The notes: generated by a model from the sequence alone, not told the origin. A DNA stretch of 64,000 bases from Bacillota bacterium (GCA_016280485.1 JAEEGU010000051.1:62001-126000), one strand, 5' to 3'; counted from the stretch's first letter, positions 47,781 through 57,422 are shown. Numbers and translations: made by a program.

Positions 47781-47826
47781 TGGGCCAGCCTACGGGCTGG
47801 CCCAATTTTTTCGCTTATTACGTTTA
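47781..47826 (+). repeat. Repeated terminator hairpin, copy 3
   Basis: TGGGCCAGCC-TACG-GGCTGGCCCA, a T-run, and TTCGCTTATTACG, near-identical to 47581-47623. It marks the second end of the duplicated toxin-antitoxin unit. Confidence 0.8.
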
Positions 47827-47829
47827 CTT

Positions 47830-49374
47830 TTATGCGTTTTCATTTGGGAAAACTATATCTGAGTCTTTGACATCTGATAGTATCTTCGGTTCTCCATTGT
47901 GGTTAATGCAAGTTATCGAACCACTTAACAGTAGCGTCCAATCCGGAGATATCTCTATTTCAGCAGTTTTATCAGGACTACATAGCCGCACTTTTCCGTC
48001 GGGGTACTTTATAATTTCAGTTGTTCCGTCAGGGCGTTCCAGCCGTATTTTGCCATCGGGGAACCTCACAATTTCATGTGTGCCATCTCGACGGCACAAT
48101 GAAAAATTTCCGTCTGGTAGTATTATGAATTCAACAGAATTGTCCGGGCGGCTCATAATCAACTCTCCATCAGGAAGCCTAATAATTTCATCTGTTTCAT
48201 CATCTCTGCTTAACACAACCTTTCCACTTGGGTTTATAACAATTATAGCAGATGCGCCAGGAACGCTCAACTCAACTTTACCATCGGGGTATTTCATTAT
48301 TTCAGTTGTTCCGTCATGGCGTTTTAACTGAACTTTGCCATCTGGGTATTTATAAATCTCACTTCCGCCACGAAATTTCTCTTTTGTAATAATTCGCCCA
48401 TCAACGTCGTAAATAACATAATTCCCCGTTTTATGATCCTCCATCCAATGTCCAGATATAATTAAGTCATTTAATTTTGCAACGCCGACGCCGTGCTTTA
48501 AGTCGGCCTTCCATTCTCCGTCATAACTACATTCTTCAATCAAATTACTATTCTTATTGTGACGTAGTATATATAAGCGTCCTTTTCCGTGTCGTTTTCC
48601 ATTCTGAAAATCTCCATTATAAGATTCTTCTTCAATCACCCAACCGAGCTCGTCTTGCTCTTCTTCATGGCTCCATATCATAGTGCCGCGGCCGTGAGGC
48701 ATACCGTTTTTCCATTCGCCGATGTAGGTTGTCCCATCTTCATAGACAACCGGTGCAGTAAGTTTCCCAATAAAATCTTTTAAAGCGTCTGGAGATTGAT
48801 GAATGTCCCCTGTGCTCGACGATGTAACGTGTTTCAACACATCAAACATTATCTCTTTAAGTTCATCAAGTTCTATCTTTCTGATTCCGGTATCTGTTCC
48901 TTCAAACGCTCCTGTCGGATTTCCATCCTTTTGAGTTTGATCTTTTAAAAGTTCCCCTCCTTCGTCGCACCGCCTCAAAGAAGGAATCGAATAAGAGCTT
49001 TTCCGGTCATTAACAAACAGTCTTTCATGCCGACAACCTTCTATCAAACTTAAATCGAATTTTTTGAGATTTTTAGTAAATACATCAGATATTGTTCTTT
49101 GAAACGCATTCTTATATGTTCTCCACATGCTTTTGTCGCCAGACAATCGTTCTGCAAGTTTCTTTTGTATCTCTTCGTAAGTCGCCTTTCCACCATTTTT
49201 TTCGAGAATCACGCTAAAAACTATCTTGGCAATTTCAGATTTTAGCACACAAATTTTTGAGTTTTCATCTAATTTGTTAAGCGGCTGTTCCGTAAATTGA
49301 ATTCTGCCTGTATCTGTGTCTTCAAAAACATACAATCCATTTTTTGCATCAGTTATCTTGTAGCATTTTGTCAA
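47830..49374 (-). CDS. MORN-repeat protein with C-terminal G-box-like repeats
   Basis: This 514-aa cytosolic protein starts at TTG (49374). The N-terminal part (about 1-130) contains a helical, winged-helix-like domain (ATYEEIQKKLAERLSG). MORN repeats follow at about 215-310 (YIGEWKNGMPHGRGTM, YNGDFQNGKRHGKGRL, YDGEWKADLKHGVGV). The last 150 residues are about eight repeats of 18-19 residues reading EI-KYPDGKV-L-R-DGTT. This recalls the G-box repeats of the eukaryotic CPAP/Tcp10 C-terminal domain, a single beta-sheet. Role unknown. The codons are AT-richer than those of the neighbours. Confidence 0.85.
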   Translation of the reverse strand: MTKCYKITDAKNGLYVFEDTDTGRIQFTEQPLNKLDENSKICVLKSEIAKIVFSVILEKNGGKATYEEIQKKLAERLSGDKSMWRTYKNAFQRTISDVFTKNLKKFDLSLIEGCRHERLFVNDRKSSYSIPSLRRCDEGGELLKDQTQKDGNPTGAFEGTDTGIRKIELDELKEIMFDVLKHVTSSSTGDIHQSPDALKDFIGKLTAPVVYEDGTTYIGEWKNGMPHGRGTMIWSHEEEQDELGWVIEEESYNGDFQNGKRHGKGRLYILRHNKNSNLIEECSYDGEWKADLKHGVGVAKLNDLIISGHWMEDHKTGNYVIYDVDGRIITKEKFRGGSEIYKYPDGKVQLKRHDGTTEIMKYPDGKVELSVPGASAIIVINPSGKVVLSRDDETDEIIRLPDGELIMSRPDNSVEFIILPDGNFSLCRRDGTHEIVRFPDGKIRLERPDGTTEIIKYPDGKVRLCSPDKTAEIEISPDWTLLLSGSITCINHNGEPKILSDVKDSDIVFPNENA

Positions 49375-49406
49375 AGCATAATCATCTCCTTGTATAATTT
49401 ATTTTT

Positions 49407-49435
49407 ATTATATCATTTGTCTATGATGTTGTCCA
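49407..49435 (-). promoter_or_regulatory. Promoter of the MORN-repeat gene
   Basis: TGGACA (49430-49435), 17 bp, TATAAT (49407-49412). From here to the lipoprotein at 49827 I see no convincing gene; the stretch is C-rich around 49550-49640. Confidence 0.75.
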
Positions 49436-49826
49436 CAAAAAACGAATATTACGAACAAACAACGAAACTGTAACGAATTATTTCTCCAAATTATTTGCTA
49501 TAATTTAACCATCGAAGGCATCACCCGGCGGCACGGCTCGGGACTGGCTGCTCTCCGTTTACCCCCCTCCTTTAACCACCTCTGTCCCTAATCCCCAAAG
49601 CTGCTGCCACCTCCGCCCCGTGCCGCCATCTTCATTCTTCATCAAGGTAGGATCCTCCAAGTATATTCCATCTGTCAACGCATAAAGGAGGTGAAGTTGT
49701 CGATCGAAATCAACTGGCCTGACGCAAGATAATCTGACGTTCCGTTTCTCCTGGCAAGAATCTAATAGGAAACGGGAAAAATGCAAAGAAGAAACCACAA
49801 AACGAAACAGTAAAGGAGAATTTGAT

Positions 49827-50291
49827 ATGAGAAAAACTAAGATTATTGTGACTATTATCCTTGTTCTGACAATGATTTATATGTTCTCGGGATGCAATAG
49901 CCTCTTTGGCAGTTCGCCCGAAAAACGAGCGCAGAAGTATCTAAACGCTTTGGTAGCCGGGGACATGGAAACATTAGAGGACTTCGAGATGCCGTTACAG
50001 AAAGCCACCTCCAAATCCCTCAAGGGTTTGTCTAAAGGGATGATAAACTCGATGTTCAATTCAAGTATTGATGATAATGGTATGAACGCCATGGGTGGAG
50101 CTCTTGTTGCTTACATTTTTTCCGGGTACAAATTTAAGGTTACAGGATCCGAGGTCGAAGGAGAATCCGCGAAGGTTTACTTCGACGTCTATATTGACGA
50201 TCAACTGTCCAGAAGCAACGAATTCCTTCCAATGACCGAATACAACGGTGAGTGGTACGTTACATTTAGTGATTATTTGAATTTGAAATAG
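49827..50291 (+). CDS. Predicted lipoprotein, 154 aa (DUF4878/DUF5105-like)
   Basis: AAAGGAG precedes the ATG. The lipobox is MFSGC at about 19-23. The mature part begins with a helix (SPEKRAQKYLNALVAGDMETL) and continues with a beta-rich half (KVYFDVYIDDQ, EWYVTFSDY). This is the shape of small cystatin/NTF2-like lipoproteins such as DUF4878 or DUF5105. It is probably attached to the outer membrane face. Partner unknown. Confidence 0.8.
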   Translation: MRKTKIIVTIILVLTMIYMFSGCNSLFGSSPEKRAQKYLNALVAGDMETLEDFEMPLQKATSKSLKGLSKGMINSMFNSSIDDNGMNAMGGALVAYIFSGYKFKVTGSEVEGESAKVYFDVYIDDQLSRSNEFLPMTEYNGEWYVTFSDYLNLK

Positions 50292-50332
50292 AACCGAAAA
50301 TCCACTTATGCTATACAAATACAGAAACACTA

Positions 50333-50368
50333 CGGAGGACCCGATAAGCTCTTCGGGGCCTCCGTAAC
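50333..50368 (+). other. Leader hairpin before the 118-aa gene
   Basis: CGGAGG..CCCG / CGGG..CCTCCG with a long loop, not followed by a T-run; it precedes the SD by about 20 bases and may affect translation. Confidence 0.4.
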
Positions 50369-50396
50369 AATTCCAACTGAAGGAGGAACGGCACGT

Positions 50397-50753
50397 ATGG
50401 TTAACTCAAACAGACAATACAATTTCGACAGACATTCCGTGTCGATCCATCTTAACAGTATCCTTGCATCCATTCGAGGCTCGAAAAAGGTGTCCGAAAC
50501 AGACAGGATTGTAGTACAGGCAGTCTTGGAGATTATTGGGGACTTCCGCAATTACGGGCCTTTATCTATCTCCATAAAGAGCGACGGATACTGCGAGGTT
50601 ATTTCTGTCTTTTATGATAACGCTTGCGTTGTTACGATAATCCTTCGGGGACAAGATGTCGGTATCAGCTATCTGAGAGACAGCGAACAGCACTGGATTT
50701 CTCCCCTGATAAGCATTGCAAGCGCTCACGCATCGCTGATACTCGGACAATAG
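50397..50753 (+). CDS. Hypothetical protein, 118 aa
   Basis: GGAGGAACGG precedes the ATG. The protein is soluble, with a helical N-terminal half (VSIHLNSILASIRGS, ETDRIVVQAVLEIIGDF) and a beta-rich second half (LSISIKSDGYCEVISVFYD). Unknown family. Confidence 0.7.
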   Translation: MVNSNRQYNFDRHSVSIHLNSILASIRGSKKVSETDRIVVQAVLEIIGDFRNYGPLSISIKSDGYCEVISVFYDNACVVTIILRGQDVGISYLRDSEQHWISPLISIASAHASLILGQ

Positions 50754-50917
50754 GTAAGGATTGTGAATACCATGCGCGGAAAATCTGTTGAATTATCTGG
50801 ACTCGTATGCTAAATTATAAGTGATGCAACAAAAATTCTGACGCGCCAGACGTTGATGCAAATGGATACTGTATTTTTCGTTTATGAACCATAAGAGTAC
50901 ATTAAGGAGGAACTATC

Positions 50918-51070
50918 ATGATTTACAAGGAAGGACGCAGTTCTTACGGTTACTGTTGGATTGAAGGCGACGGAATCAACTTTTATGTGTATGTCATGGA
51001 TGGAAAATCAAAATATGGACCGTACTCGTCATTAAGCGATGCTATGCGTGAGTACGAGCGTTGGTGTTGA
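50918..51070 (+). CDS. Small protein, 50 aa
   Basis: AAGGAGG lies seven bases before the ATG. The product is a compact beta-type peptide rich in Tyr and Gly (SSYGYCWIEGDGINFYVYVM) with a short helix at the end. It is followed closely by the 149-aa gene. Not recognised. Confidence 0.68.
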   Translation: MIYKEGRSSYGYCWIEGDGINFYVYVMDGKSKYGPYSSLSDAMREYERWC

Positions 51071-51089
51071 TGGGAGGTGTGGTCTTTTC

Positions 51090-51539
51090 ATGGGAATGTT
51101 CGACAAACTGTTCGGGCGAAAGTCAGGAGCTAAAAAAGTAGCTCGTCCAGAACCATCGCCCTTTACCGATGAAGAGTTATCATCTCTTACACATGAAATA
51201 AACGTAGCATATAAACAGATCATTAGCTCCCATAAGGGTTTAGATAACCTTAAATACTTTTCGAACTTTCCGGTAGGTGCGCTATTGAGCGCTTCTGAGA
51301 TAGTAGAATTGTGCCAGAAAAATGAAAAAGACGCATATAAGTATATCATATCTTATTATGATGGCGGTGGGCAATTTCTCCTTCATCGAAAGCAGTGCCA
51401 ATATATGCTGAGTATTCTGGCGTATAAGGAAGCAGGGGCCAATATTCCTAATGATGTGATCTCTTTCGTATATAACGCTGTGGGAGGAAAAGATCCTGAT
51501 GACTGCACATATCTGATTAAGTTAGAGCATCTTTGGTGA
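51090..51539 (+). CDS. Hypothetical protein, 149 aa
   Basis: The first ATG (51090) follows GGGAGG. The N-terminus (MGMFDKLFGRKSGAKKVARP) is a short amphipathic-basic segment seen in many small cytosolic Firmicutes proteins. The rest is helical. Unknown function. Confidence 0.7.
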   Translation: MGMFDKLFGRKSGAKKVARPEPSPFTDEELSSLTHEINVAYKQIISSHKGLDNLKYFSNFPVGALLSASEIVELCQKNEKDAYKYIISYYDGGGQFLLHRKQCQYMLSILAYKEAGANIPNDVISFVYNAVGGKDPDDCTYLIKLEHLW

Positions 51540-51604
51540 TTTCTGCAATAGCGTTCCGCTATAGCAGGATAGTATTGATGATTATTGAGTATCGATACGC
51601 TAAT

Positions 51605-51642
51605 TCAGGGAGTCACGCGATTTGCGTGACTCCCTGAAATTT
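51605..51642. terminator. Bidirectional terminator
   Basis: TCAGGGAGTCACGC-GATTT-GCGTGACTCCCTGA, a perfect 14-bp stem, with AAATTTTAG after it. It separates the plus-strand gene ending at 51539 from the minus-strand SLH gene ending at 51651. Confidence 0.88.
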
Positions 51643-51650
51643 TAGTGCAA

Positions 51651-54600
51651 TCAATTTTTGTTCTTATTAGCTGCGTAAAGGAAAGTAACAACTTGGGCTC
51701 GTGTACATGTGTCCTTAGGACTGAAAGTAGCTTCTGAAGTACCTGCAGTAATTCCGTTTTCAACTGCCCAAAGAACAGGCTTGTAGAAAAAGTCTTTCTC
51801 TTTTACGTCATTGAATGGATTCTCCGTTATTGTAGGCTCTGGTTTGCCTGCCGCCGCCCAGAGGAATGTTACCACTTGGGAACGGCTGCACTCAACGCCA
51901 ACCCCAAACAATGTCGTGTCAACGCCTGCGGTAATCCCATTTTCAACTGCCCAAAGAACAGGCTTATAGTAATACTTCCCTTCCGTCACATCTGTAAATG
52001 GGTTTTCCGTAGTCGTAGGTTCAGGTCTTCCATTGGCTGCCCAAAGGAAAGTCACAACTTGCTCACGGGTACATGTCAGATTCGGTCCGAAGTGCGTTGC
52101 ATCGACGCCGGCTGTAATTCCGTTATTGACTGCCCAGAGTACGGGATTGAAGAACCAGTCTTTCTCTTTCACATCTTCAAATGGATTCTGGCTCGGATCC
52201 CATTTGCCGCATCGGACGCAAACTCCGTTTTGGTAATCGTGTCCAAGCGCCGGAATAGTGTCACCAACATACGTATCTCCGCAAATTGAGCAAGTGTACG
52301 TTGTGAACCCATCTTCCGTGCAGGTAGGTGCAGTTACTTCACCAGTGTAATCGTGTTCGTGGGAAAGATTTGCCCCTACGAAATGCACCATGTTGCGGTA
52401 CAAGGTAACATCTTCGCTATCCTCGGTATAGATCCTTCCTGTTGCATAGCCGAGCTTGATTTCATAGTTACCAGCCTCAATTTCTTCTCCGGATTTCAAC
52501 GGGAGCGTGAACAGCAAGCCATCGGTTGTGCTCGGATAAGAGCTTAGCCAGGTTATTGCCCAGCCAGATTCCTCATACTGTGAGACTGTAAAACTACCAT
52601 ACTTTGTAGTTTCGCCTGGCGTGCAAATACGATCGCCGTCTTCGACGTCAATGTAGTAAATGCTCCTGTCGCATTCCAAAATCAAAGTAAAACCAATCAT
52701 GCCTGGATTCCCTTGTATTTCAACTTCAATAGGAACGTCCATATCCGGCACAGTATCGACGATCTTCGTATCAAGCGGAAGAACAATTGGTGGGGCTTCT
52801 TCGGTTGGTGTGTCATCATGAACAAAGAATATGTTGACGACCTCACTATCGTTTTTGCCATCAGTGACCGCTATTGCGCTTACAAGGGTAGTATTGGTTA
52901 GGTGAATTGGATCAGAATAAACTGCACTGTCCTTTGTTGGCGTCGTTCCATCGGTTGTGTAATAAATTGTTGACCCAATCTCCGACTCCAATTCGAGGTC
53001 AATTTCAATTCCGACTTCGAAGAAGCCGATGTTAGATATGGGAGCAGCAACCGTTTCCGCAAACACTACAATCGGTCGTACTTCAAGATCAGAAGTAACA
53101 TTCCACCACGTAACGTCTGTAGACCAGCCAAGAAACACTTTTCCTTCTACGACAAGCGGCTCGGGTAAAACAGCGGAATCACCGTATGCGACTTGCTGCT
53201 CTTGATAAACATTGCCATTTTCATCCAAGAATCGAACCGTAAAGAGCTGCCTATCATACACTGCAGACACAACCATATTATCTTGAACCGTGGTATTTCC
53301 TTCCAGGATCGCGTCCCAGCCAATGAATACACGACCTTCTGCCGTTGGTGTGTAGGGTGCTGTGATTGTGTCACCATAGTAATATTTTTGGAATCCGATA
53401 TTCTCATTAACCCAGTCTACAAAAGCAACGATATACTGCTCTTTTTCAAACTGGGCGAATATATCAACATTCTTAAAAATATCCGTGGTGCGCTCGCTCC
53501 AGCCAACGAAGCGGTATCCTTGTTTTTCTGGAACTGGAGGAACAACAGCGTTTTGACCTTCCAAAACGGTCTGCGTAGAAATCACGCTGCCGTCATCCAT
53601 TAGAAACCGAACGGTATACTCCGGTTTTGGCGCGTCGAGTACGTCGACATTCAGGAGACCGGTCGTGCCCTGGATACCCAGCGCAACTATATAGTTTCCA
53701 CTCTCTACGGAAGGCTGATTGATCGGGATGAAGTTTACAACATAAGAGTTGCCTTCACCAAGCGTAATCTGCCCAACGTACTGCATCTGATACTGGTTCG
53801 GATCCATATTCTTGGACTGATAGACCATTATCGTTGCAACTTTCCCGCTGAGATCCTCGTCCGGGCAAACAGTTCCGGTAAATCGGTAATTCTGGCCGCT
53901 GGTGTCTTCTGTTCCTGCGCTTGTATCATAGATAGGCACTTCATCTCTGTAACGATACACCGTGCGTGTTTGAACATTGCGGGTTGAAGAGGGCGTTACT
54001 TCGGTGTCACTCCAGCTCGACCAGTCAGTCCAACGGTAGAAATAGTACGTCCATACTTGATTGCGAGTGCGATATCTATATGCCGTTCGGATTACCGGAT
54101 AAGCCCCTCCTGCATCAATCGTGCCCGGTGCGGTATCGTTCGTGTTTCCTGTACTGAAATTCCATCGTTGAGCATCGCCGAGAGATTCCGTCCAGCGCTT
54201 TGCGCTGGTATAAGAGTATGTATGCCAGTTACTGTCCTTATAGGCCGTCGGGAACCAACCTTCATTCCAGTCAGAGCTGGAAAGAGTATACTGGTGACAA
54301 TCGCTCAAGCCCTGGAACGGCTCGTGGCCTCCACAGACAGGGCAATAGAAATAGTAGTATCTCCATTCCGTTCGTGACTCCACCTGAACAGAATCGCTGC
54401 TCGACTGCGAAGATGTACTCCAACTGCTCCAGTCGCCCCAGGGGCCCCAAGCCCAGGAAGAGTCGTACAAGGTCCATCCGTTCATGCTGCTATTGGAGCT
54501 TGTAGTGGTTTCCTTGTCCTGATACCGATACTGCGTCTTGCTTTCTATCGTTCGCCCTTCCTTTTCTTCAGGCGGCGTGGTTTCCCATTCGGACCAGTTT

Positions 54601-57422
54601 GTCCAGCTTGTACTGAACACAACGCTTTCCCAGTCGGCCTTCGAGAACGCGCTTCCCGTCGTCCCATCAGATTTCCGTTCGAGGGCAAATACTTCAACTC
54701 TCTTTGCAATACCGTTGTAATGCAACTCGATAGTCTGATTTTTTGTTTCTCCCGCAGCCAAAGTTACCTGGACTCGCTCAGCACAAACGGTCTTCACTAC
54801 GTCATTGTTTCTCGCTTCGGTTTTCAATACGGCGATTAAATAGATATTGCTCGTGGAGGACGGCCAGTTTGTCAGTTTTGTGGTCACAGAATAAACGGAA
54901 TCATCCCCGACCGGTGCAACGCTGGCCGATGTGATTTGGGTTAAAACCGGAAGCTCCGCATTTTCCCAGCGTATAACGGCCTGCAGCTTCAGATTCGCGT
55001 CGACGCAGGTATAATCGCAGGCGCTGTCTGTCTCTGAAGCTTCAATTACTGTCCAGCCGGAAAAAACATATCCTTCTGGCACTCTTGGCGTATAATCAGG
55101 GGCAACGGCGCTTTGCTGATAGGGAACCTTTTGCGTCTCCCCTATTTTGATCCCATCAACGTCATAGAAAATCACGTCGTACTCTATCGGAGTATATGTT
55201 GCTGTGTATGTGACGTCTTGAGTTACTGGAATTTCAAAATAATTGTTGCTTGGATACCATCCGCTGAAATAGTGGCCCTTATGAGAAGGTTGATTTTGTC
55301 TGGGAACGTAATCGCCATATGCAACAGTGTATTCTGCGAGTAATGATCCGTCGTCATCCAGGAATGTGACTGTTGACGGATCCATCGCCATGACAGCAAC
55401 TTTTGCGCTTTCGCCGCTGTCCCCCAACGGGCTCAACGCTTTCACCGAAACTTCGTATTTACCAGCTTCAGATAATACGTAACTGAACACATTCGATTCT
55501 TGATTGGCTAATTCGATTAGCGTTCCGTCTTTGTAGACGGAAACAGCATAATTCTCTGCACGGATATCATCGTTCCACCTAAACGACGCTGTTTTACCAA
55601 CGGCTATCTTCTCCTCCGTCTCAAATCGCTGAACGGTAGGTGTATCCGGCTTTGCCGCTTGAATCGTGCAGCTTGTTGTTTCACTTTTACGCATTCCCCA
55701 CTTTACCGCATACGCATAAATCGTGATATTGCGAGTCTCGTTAAAGGGCTCGTGGTATTCGCCTTCTATGGTTCCGTCAAAACGATAATAAATCTGAGCT
55801 CCAGGTGTAGACGTGATAGTGACCCTTGTTCCGCCGTACCACTGCTCTGTGTGGAATTCCGGCGCCTGAACCTGGTCCACATAAACAGTTCTTGAAATAG
55901 TGTTGTCGGAATATCCACTTTTAGAAGTAGTTATCGTAAAAGTAGTGGTCTTATCGATGAACTTACGAACGGTTCCTGTACCGTTACCGGAAGAGTCATC
56001 GCTGCAGGTGTAGCTTATTGAGGCGCCTGGACAGCTCATGACTACATATTTGCCGCCTGCTGAATCTTCCGTCGTAACGATAGCTGCGTCACACGGGTAT
56101 GATTCAGTATAGAAGGTTCGCACATATGCTTCGGTGCCGCCGTTTCGATCTTTGGCCACGATTTTCAAAGTGTGCCTGCCCGGATTCAACGTATTAAATT
56201 TTACTTTATAGTCTATTGCCGGAGAAGATAGATCATAAGTTGTAGAATTTGTTGAAACCGTGGCAACATTGTTTCCGTCAACATACGCAGAAACGGTGCT
56301 TAAAGGAATGGTTGACCGCACCATTCCATACAGAGTGTGCGACGCCTTAGGTATAGTCTGGCCTTCGTATGGCCAAGTGATTTCTATAGAAATATCTGAT
56401 GGTTGTTGGTCAGGCTCAATCCATGCAGAATAAGCATATCCCTTACTCGAATTACTTCCATAAGAAATATAGTACCATTTGTTTCCAAAAGCATTGATAT
56501 ATGAGCCTAAAATAGTTATAGTTGTCCCCTTTTTCAATTTTTGAGCGACATGTTCATCTGCATCATATGGCTTGTTTTTACGTGGATAGAACCCATCGGA
56601 CTTAATTACTTTTCCCGTATTCGCACATGAAGTATCATATGTTGCTCTCCAATCATAAGTCAAACCGCAAGACGTACACTTTCCAACTCCATTCCAGTTA
56701 TGGGAATGAACATAGCTATTTGCTTGTTCCGAATCCAGTGTAATCCAATCTACTTTATTTTGTGGATAATAGCAGGACGCGCTGCTTTGAGTCCAGTCGT
56801 TAGAGAAGCTCGTATCCATAAAGAAAGCGTCCGGTGGGATCGTGTTGCCGCCACCACTGTTTACATACGGCTGGTTTGCTGCGGTATATCCACCGTTACA
56901 CCATTCAGCCCATGTTCCGCGAATAACAAGAATGTGAGTGTGATAAGCGGAACCACCTGCCGTACCTGGGCGGCATAATGGGGCTCCTTGGTTTATGGTT
57001 ACATTTTTATCATAAGTTGATGCAAGGTTGTCATGCCCAAATACAACCGTCATATAATCAACAATTCCATTTGCATACTGAACTGGATTGTTGCTTTGAA
57101 ATACAACACAGCCCCAACTCCCGTATGTTTCTACGATTTTACCAGTAAAAGGCGCAGAAATAATTCTTCCGTAATCTATGCCGCCTGCTGATGTTAATGG
57201 GAGACAGTCGATTGCAATCTGATTTTGATGCGAATCTCCAGGAACAAGCCATTTTTGTGATACATGAAAATCACCGCCAATTGGGAAAATGGCGAACTCG
57301 TTTCCATTTGAGTTTCTTATTGAAGTATTCATTGTACCAGATGCGTTAACACGAGGAATAACGCTCGGCAACAATGATGCGCATAGACAGAACGCAATAA
57401 TTATAGACACTATCCGTTTCAT
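51651..57422 (-). CDS. Giant SLH-anchored surface protein with M23-like domain
   Basis: 1923 aa. Signal peptide at about 1-27. At 30-215 an M23-like (LytM) fold: YHTHILVI keeps the second metal motif, but the first His is replaced (HQNQIAID), so activity is doubtful. Then an SH3-like domain (about 265-335), an Ig-like domain, FN3/chitobiase C-terminal-like domains, several InlB B-type repeats (YTVRFLMDDGS...FVGW) and WxxW segments (WSEWETT, WGPWGDWSSW). A cohesin-like domain at about 1545-1665 and a Cys-knuckle module (PTCTEDGFTTYTCSICG) precede three SLH domains at about 1733-1923, which bind secondary cell-wall polymer. Confidence 0.9.
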   Translation of the reverse strand: MKRIVSIIIAFCLCASLLPSVIPRVNASGTMNTSIRNSNGNEFAIFPIGGDFHVSQKWLVPGDSHQNQIAIDCLPLTSAGGIDYGRIISAPFTGKIVETYGSWGCVVFQSNNPVQYANGIVDYMTVVFGHDNLASTYDKNVTINQGAPLCRPGTAGGSAYHTHILVIRGTWAEWCNGGYTAANQPYVNSGGGNTIPPDAFFMDTSFSNDWTQSSASCYYPQNKVDWITLDSEQANSYVHSHNWNGVGKCTSCGLTYDWRATYDTSCANTGKVIKSDGFYPRKNKPYDADEHVAQKLKKGTTITILGSYINAFGNKWYYISYGSNSSKGYAYSAWIEPDQQPSDISIEITWPYEGQTIPKASHTLYGMVRSTIPLSTVSAYVDGNNVATVSTNSTTYDLSSPAIDYKVKFNTLNPGRHTLKIVAKDRNGGTEAYVRTFYTESYPCDAAIVTTEDSAGGKYVVMSCPGASISYTCSDDSSGNGTGTVRKFIDKTTTFTITTSKSGYSDNTISRTVYVDQVQAPEFHTEQWYGGTRVTITSTPGAQIYYRFDGTIEGEYHEPFNETRNITIYAYAVKWGMRKSETTSCTIQAAKPDTPTVQRFETEEKIAVGKTASFRWNDDIRAENYAVSVYKDGTLIELANQESNVFSYVLSEAGKYEVSVKALSPLGDSGESAKVAVMAMDPSTVTFLDDDGSLLAEYTVAYGDYVPRQNQPSHKGHYFSGWYPSNNYFEIPVTQDVTYTATYTPIEYDVIFYDVDGIKIGETQKVPYQQSAVAPDYTPRVPEGYVFSGWTVIEASETDSACDYTCVDANLKLQAVIRWENAELPVLTQITSASVAPVGDDSVYSVTTKLTNWPSSTSNIYLIAVLKTEARNNDVVKTVCAERVQVTLAAGETKNQTIELHYNGIAKRVEVFALERKSDGTTGSAFSKADWESVVFSTSWTNWSEWETTPPEEKEGRTIESKTQYRYQDKETTTSSNSSMNGWTLYDSSWAWGPWGDWSSWSTSSQSSSDSVQVESRTEWRYYYFYCPVCGGHEPFQGLSDCHQYTLSSSDWNEGWFPTAYKDSNWHTYSYTSAKRWTESLGDAQRWNFSTGNTNDTAPGTIDAGGAYPVIRTAYRYRTRNQVWTYYFYRWTDWSSWSDTEVTPSSTRNVQTRTVYRYRDEVPIYDTSAGTEDTSGQNYRFTGTVCPDEDLSGKVATIMVYQSKNMDPNQYQMQYVGQITLGEGNSYVVNFIPINQPSVESGNYIVALGIQGTTGLLNVDVLDAPKPEYTVRFLMDDGSVISTQTVLEGQNAVVPPVPEKQGYRFVGWSERTTDIFKNVDIFAQFEKEQYIVAFVDWVNENIGFQKYYYGDTITAPYTPTAEGRVFIGWDAILEGNTTVQDNMVVSAVYDRQLFTVRFLDENGNVYQEQQVAYGDSAVLPEPLVVEGKVFLGWSTDVTWWNVTSDLEVRPIVVFAETVAAPISNIGFFEVGIEIDLELESEIGSTIYYTTDGTTPTKDSAVYSDPIHLTNTTLVSAIAVTDGKNDSEVVNIFFVHDDTPTEEAPPIVLPLDTKIVDTVPDMDVPIEVEIQGNPGMIGFTLILECDRSIYYIDVEDGDRICTPGETTKYGSFTVSQYEESGWAITWLSSYPSTTDGLLFTLPLKSGEEIEAGNYEIKLGYATGRIYTEDSEDVTLYRNMVHFVGANLSHEHDYTGEVTAPTCTEDGFTTYTCSICGDTYVGDTIPALGHDYQNGVCVRCGKWDPSQNPFEDVKEKDWFFNPVLWAVNNGITAGVDATHFGPNLTCTREQVVTFLWAANGRPEPTTTENPFTDVTEGKYYYKPVLWAVENGITAGVDTTLFGVGVECSRSQVVTFLWAAAGKPEPTITENPFNDVKEKDFFYKPVLWAVENGITAGTSEATFSPKDTCTRAQVVTFLYAANKNKN

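Noticed and set aside
49495..49800. Gene or recombinase remnant in the C-rich stretch before the lipoprotein
   Set aside because: Short frames only (79 codons on the minus strand; 12 codons after an AAGGAGGT on the plus strand) with no known motif; not enough to call.
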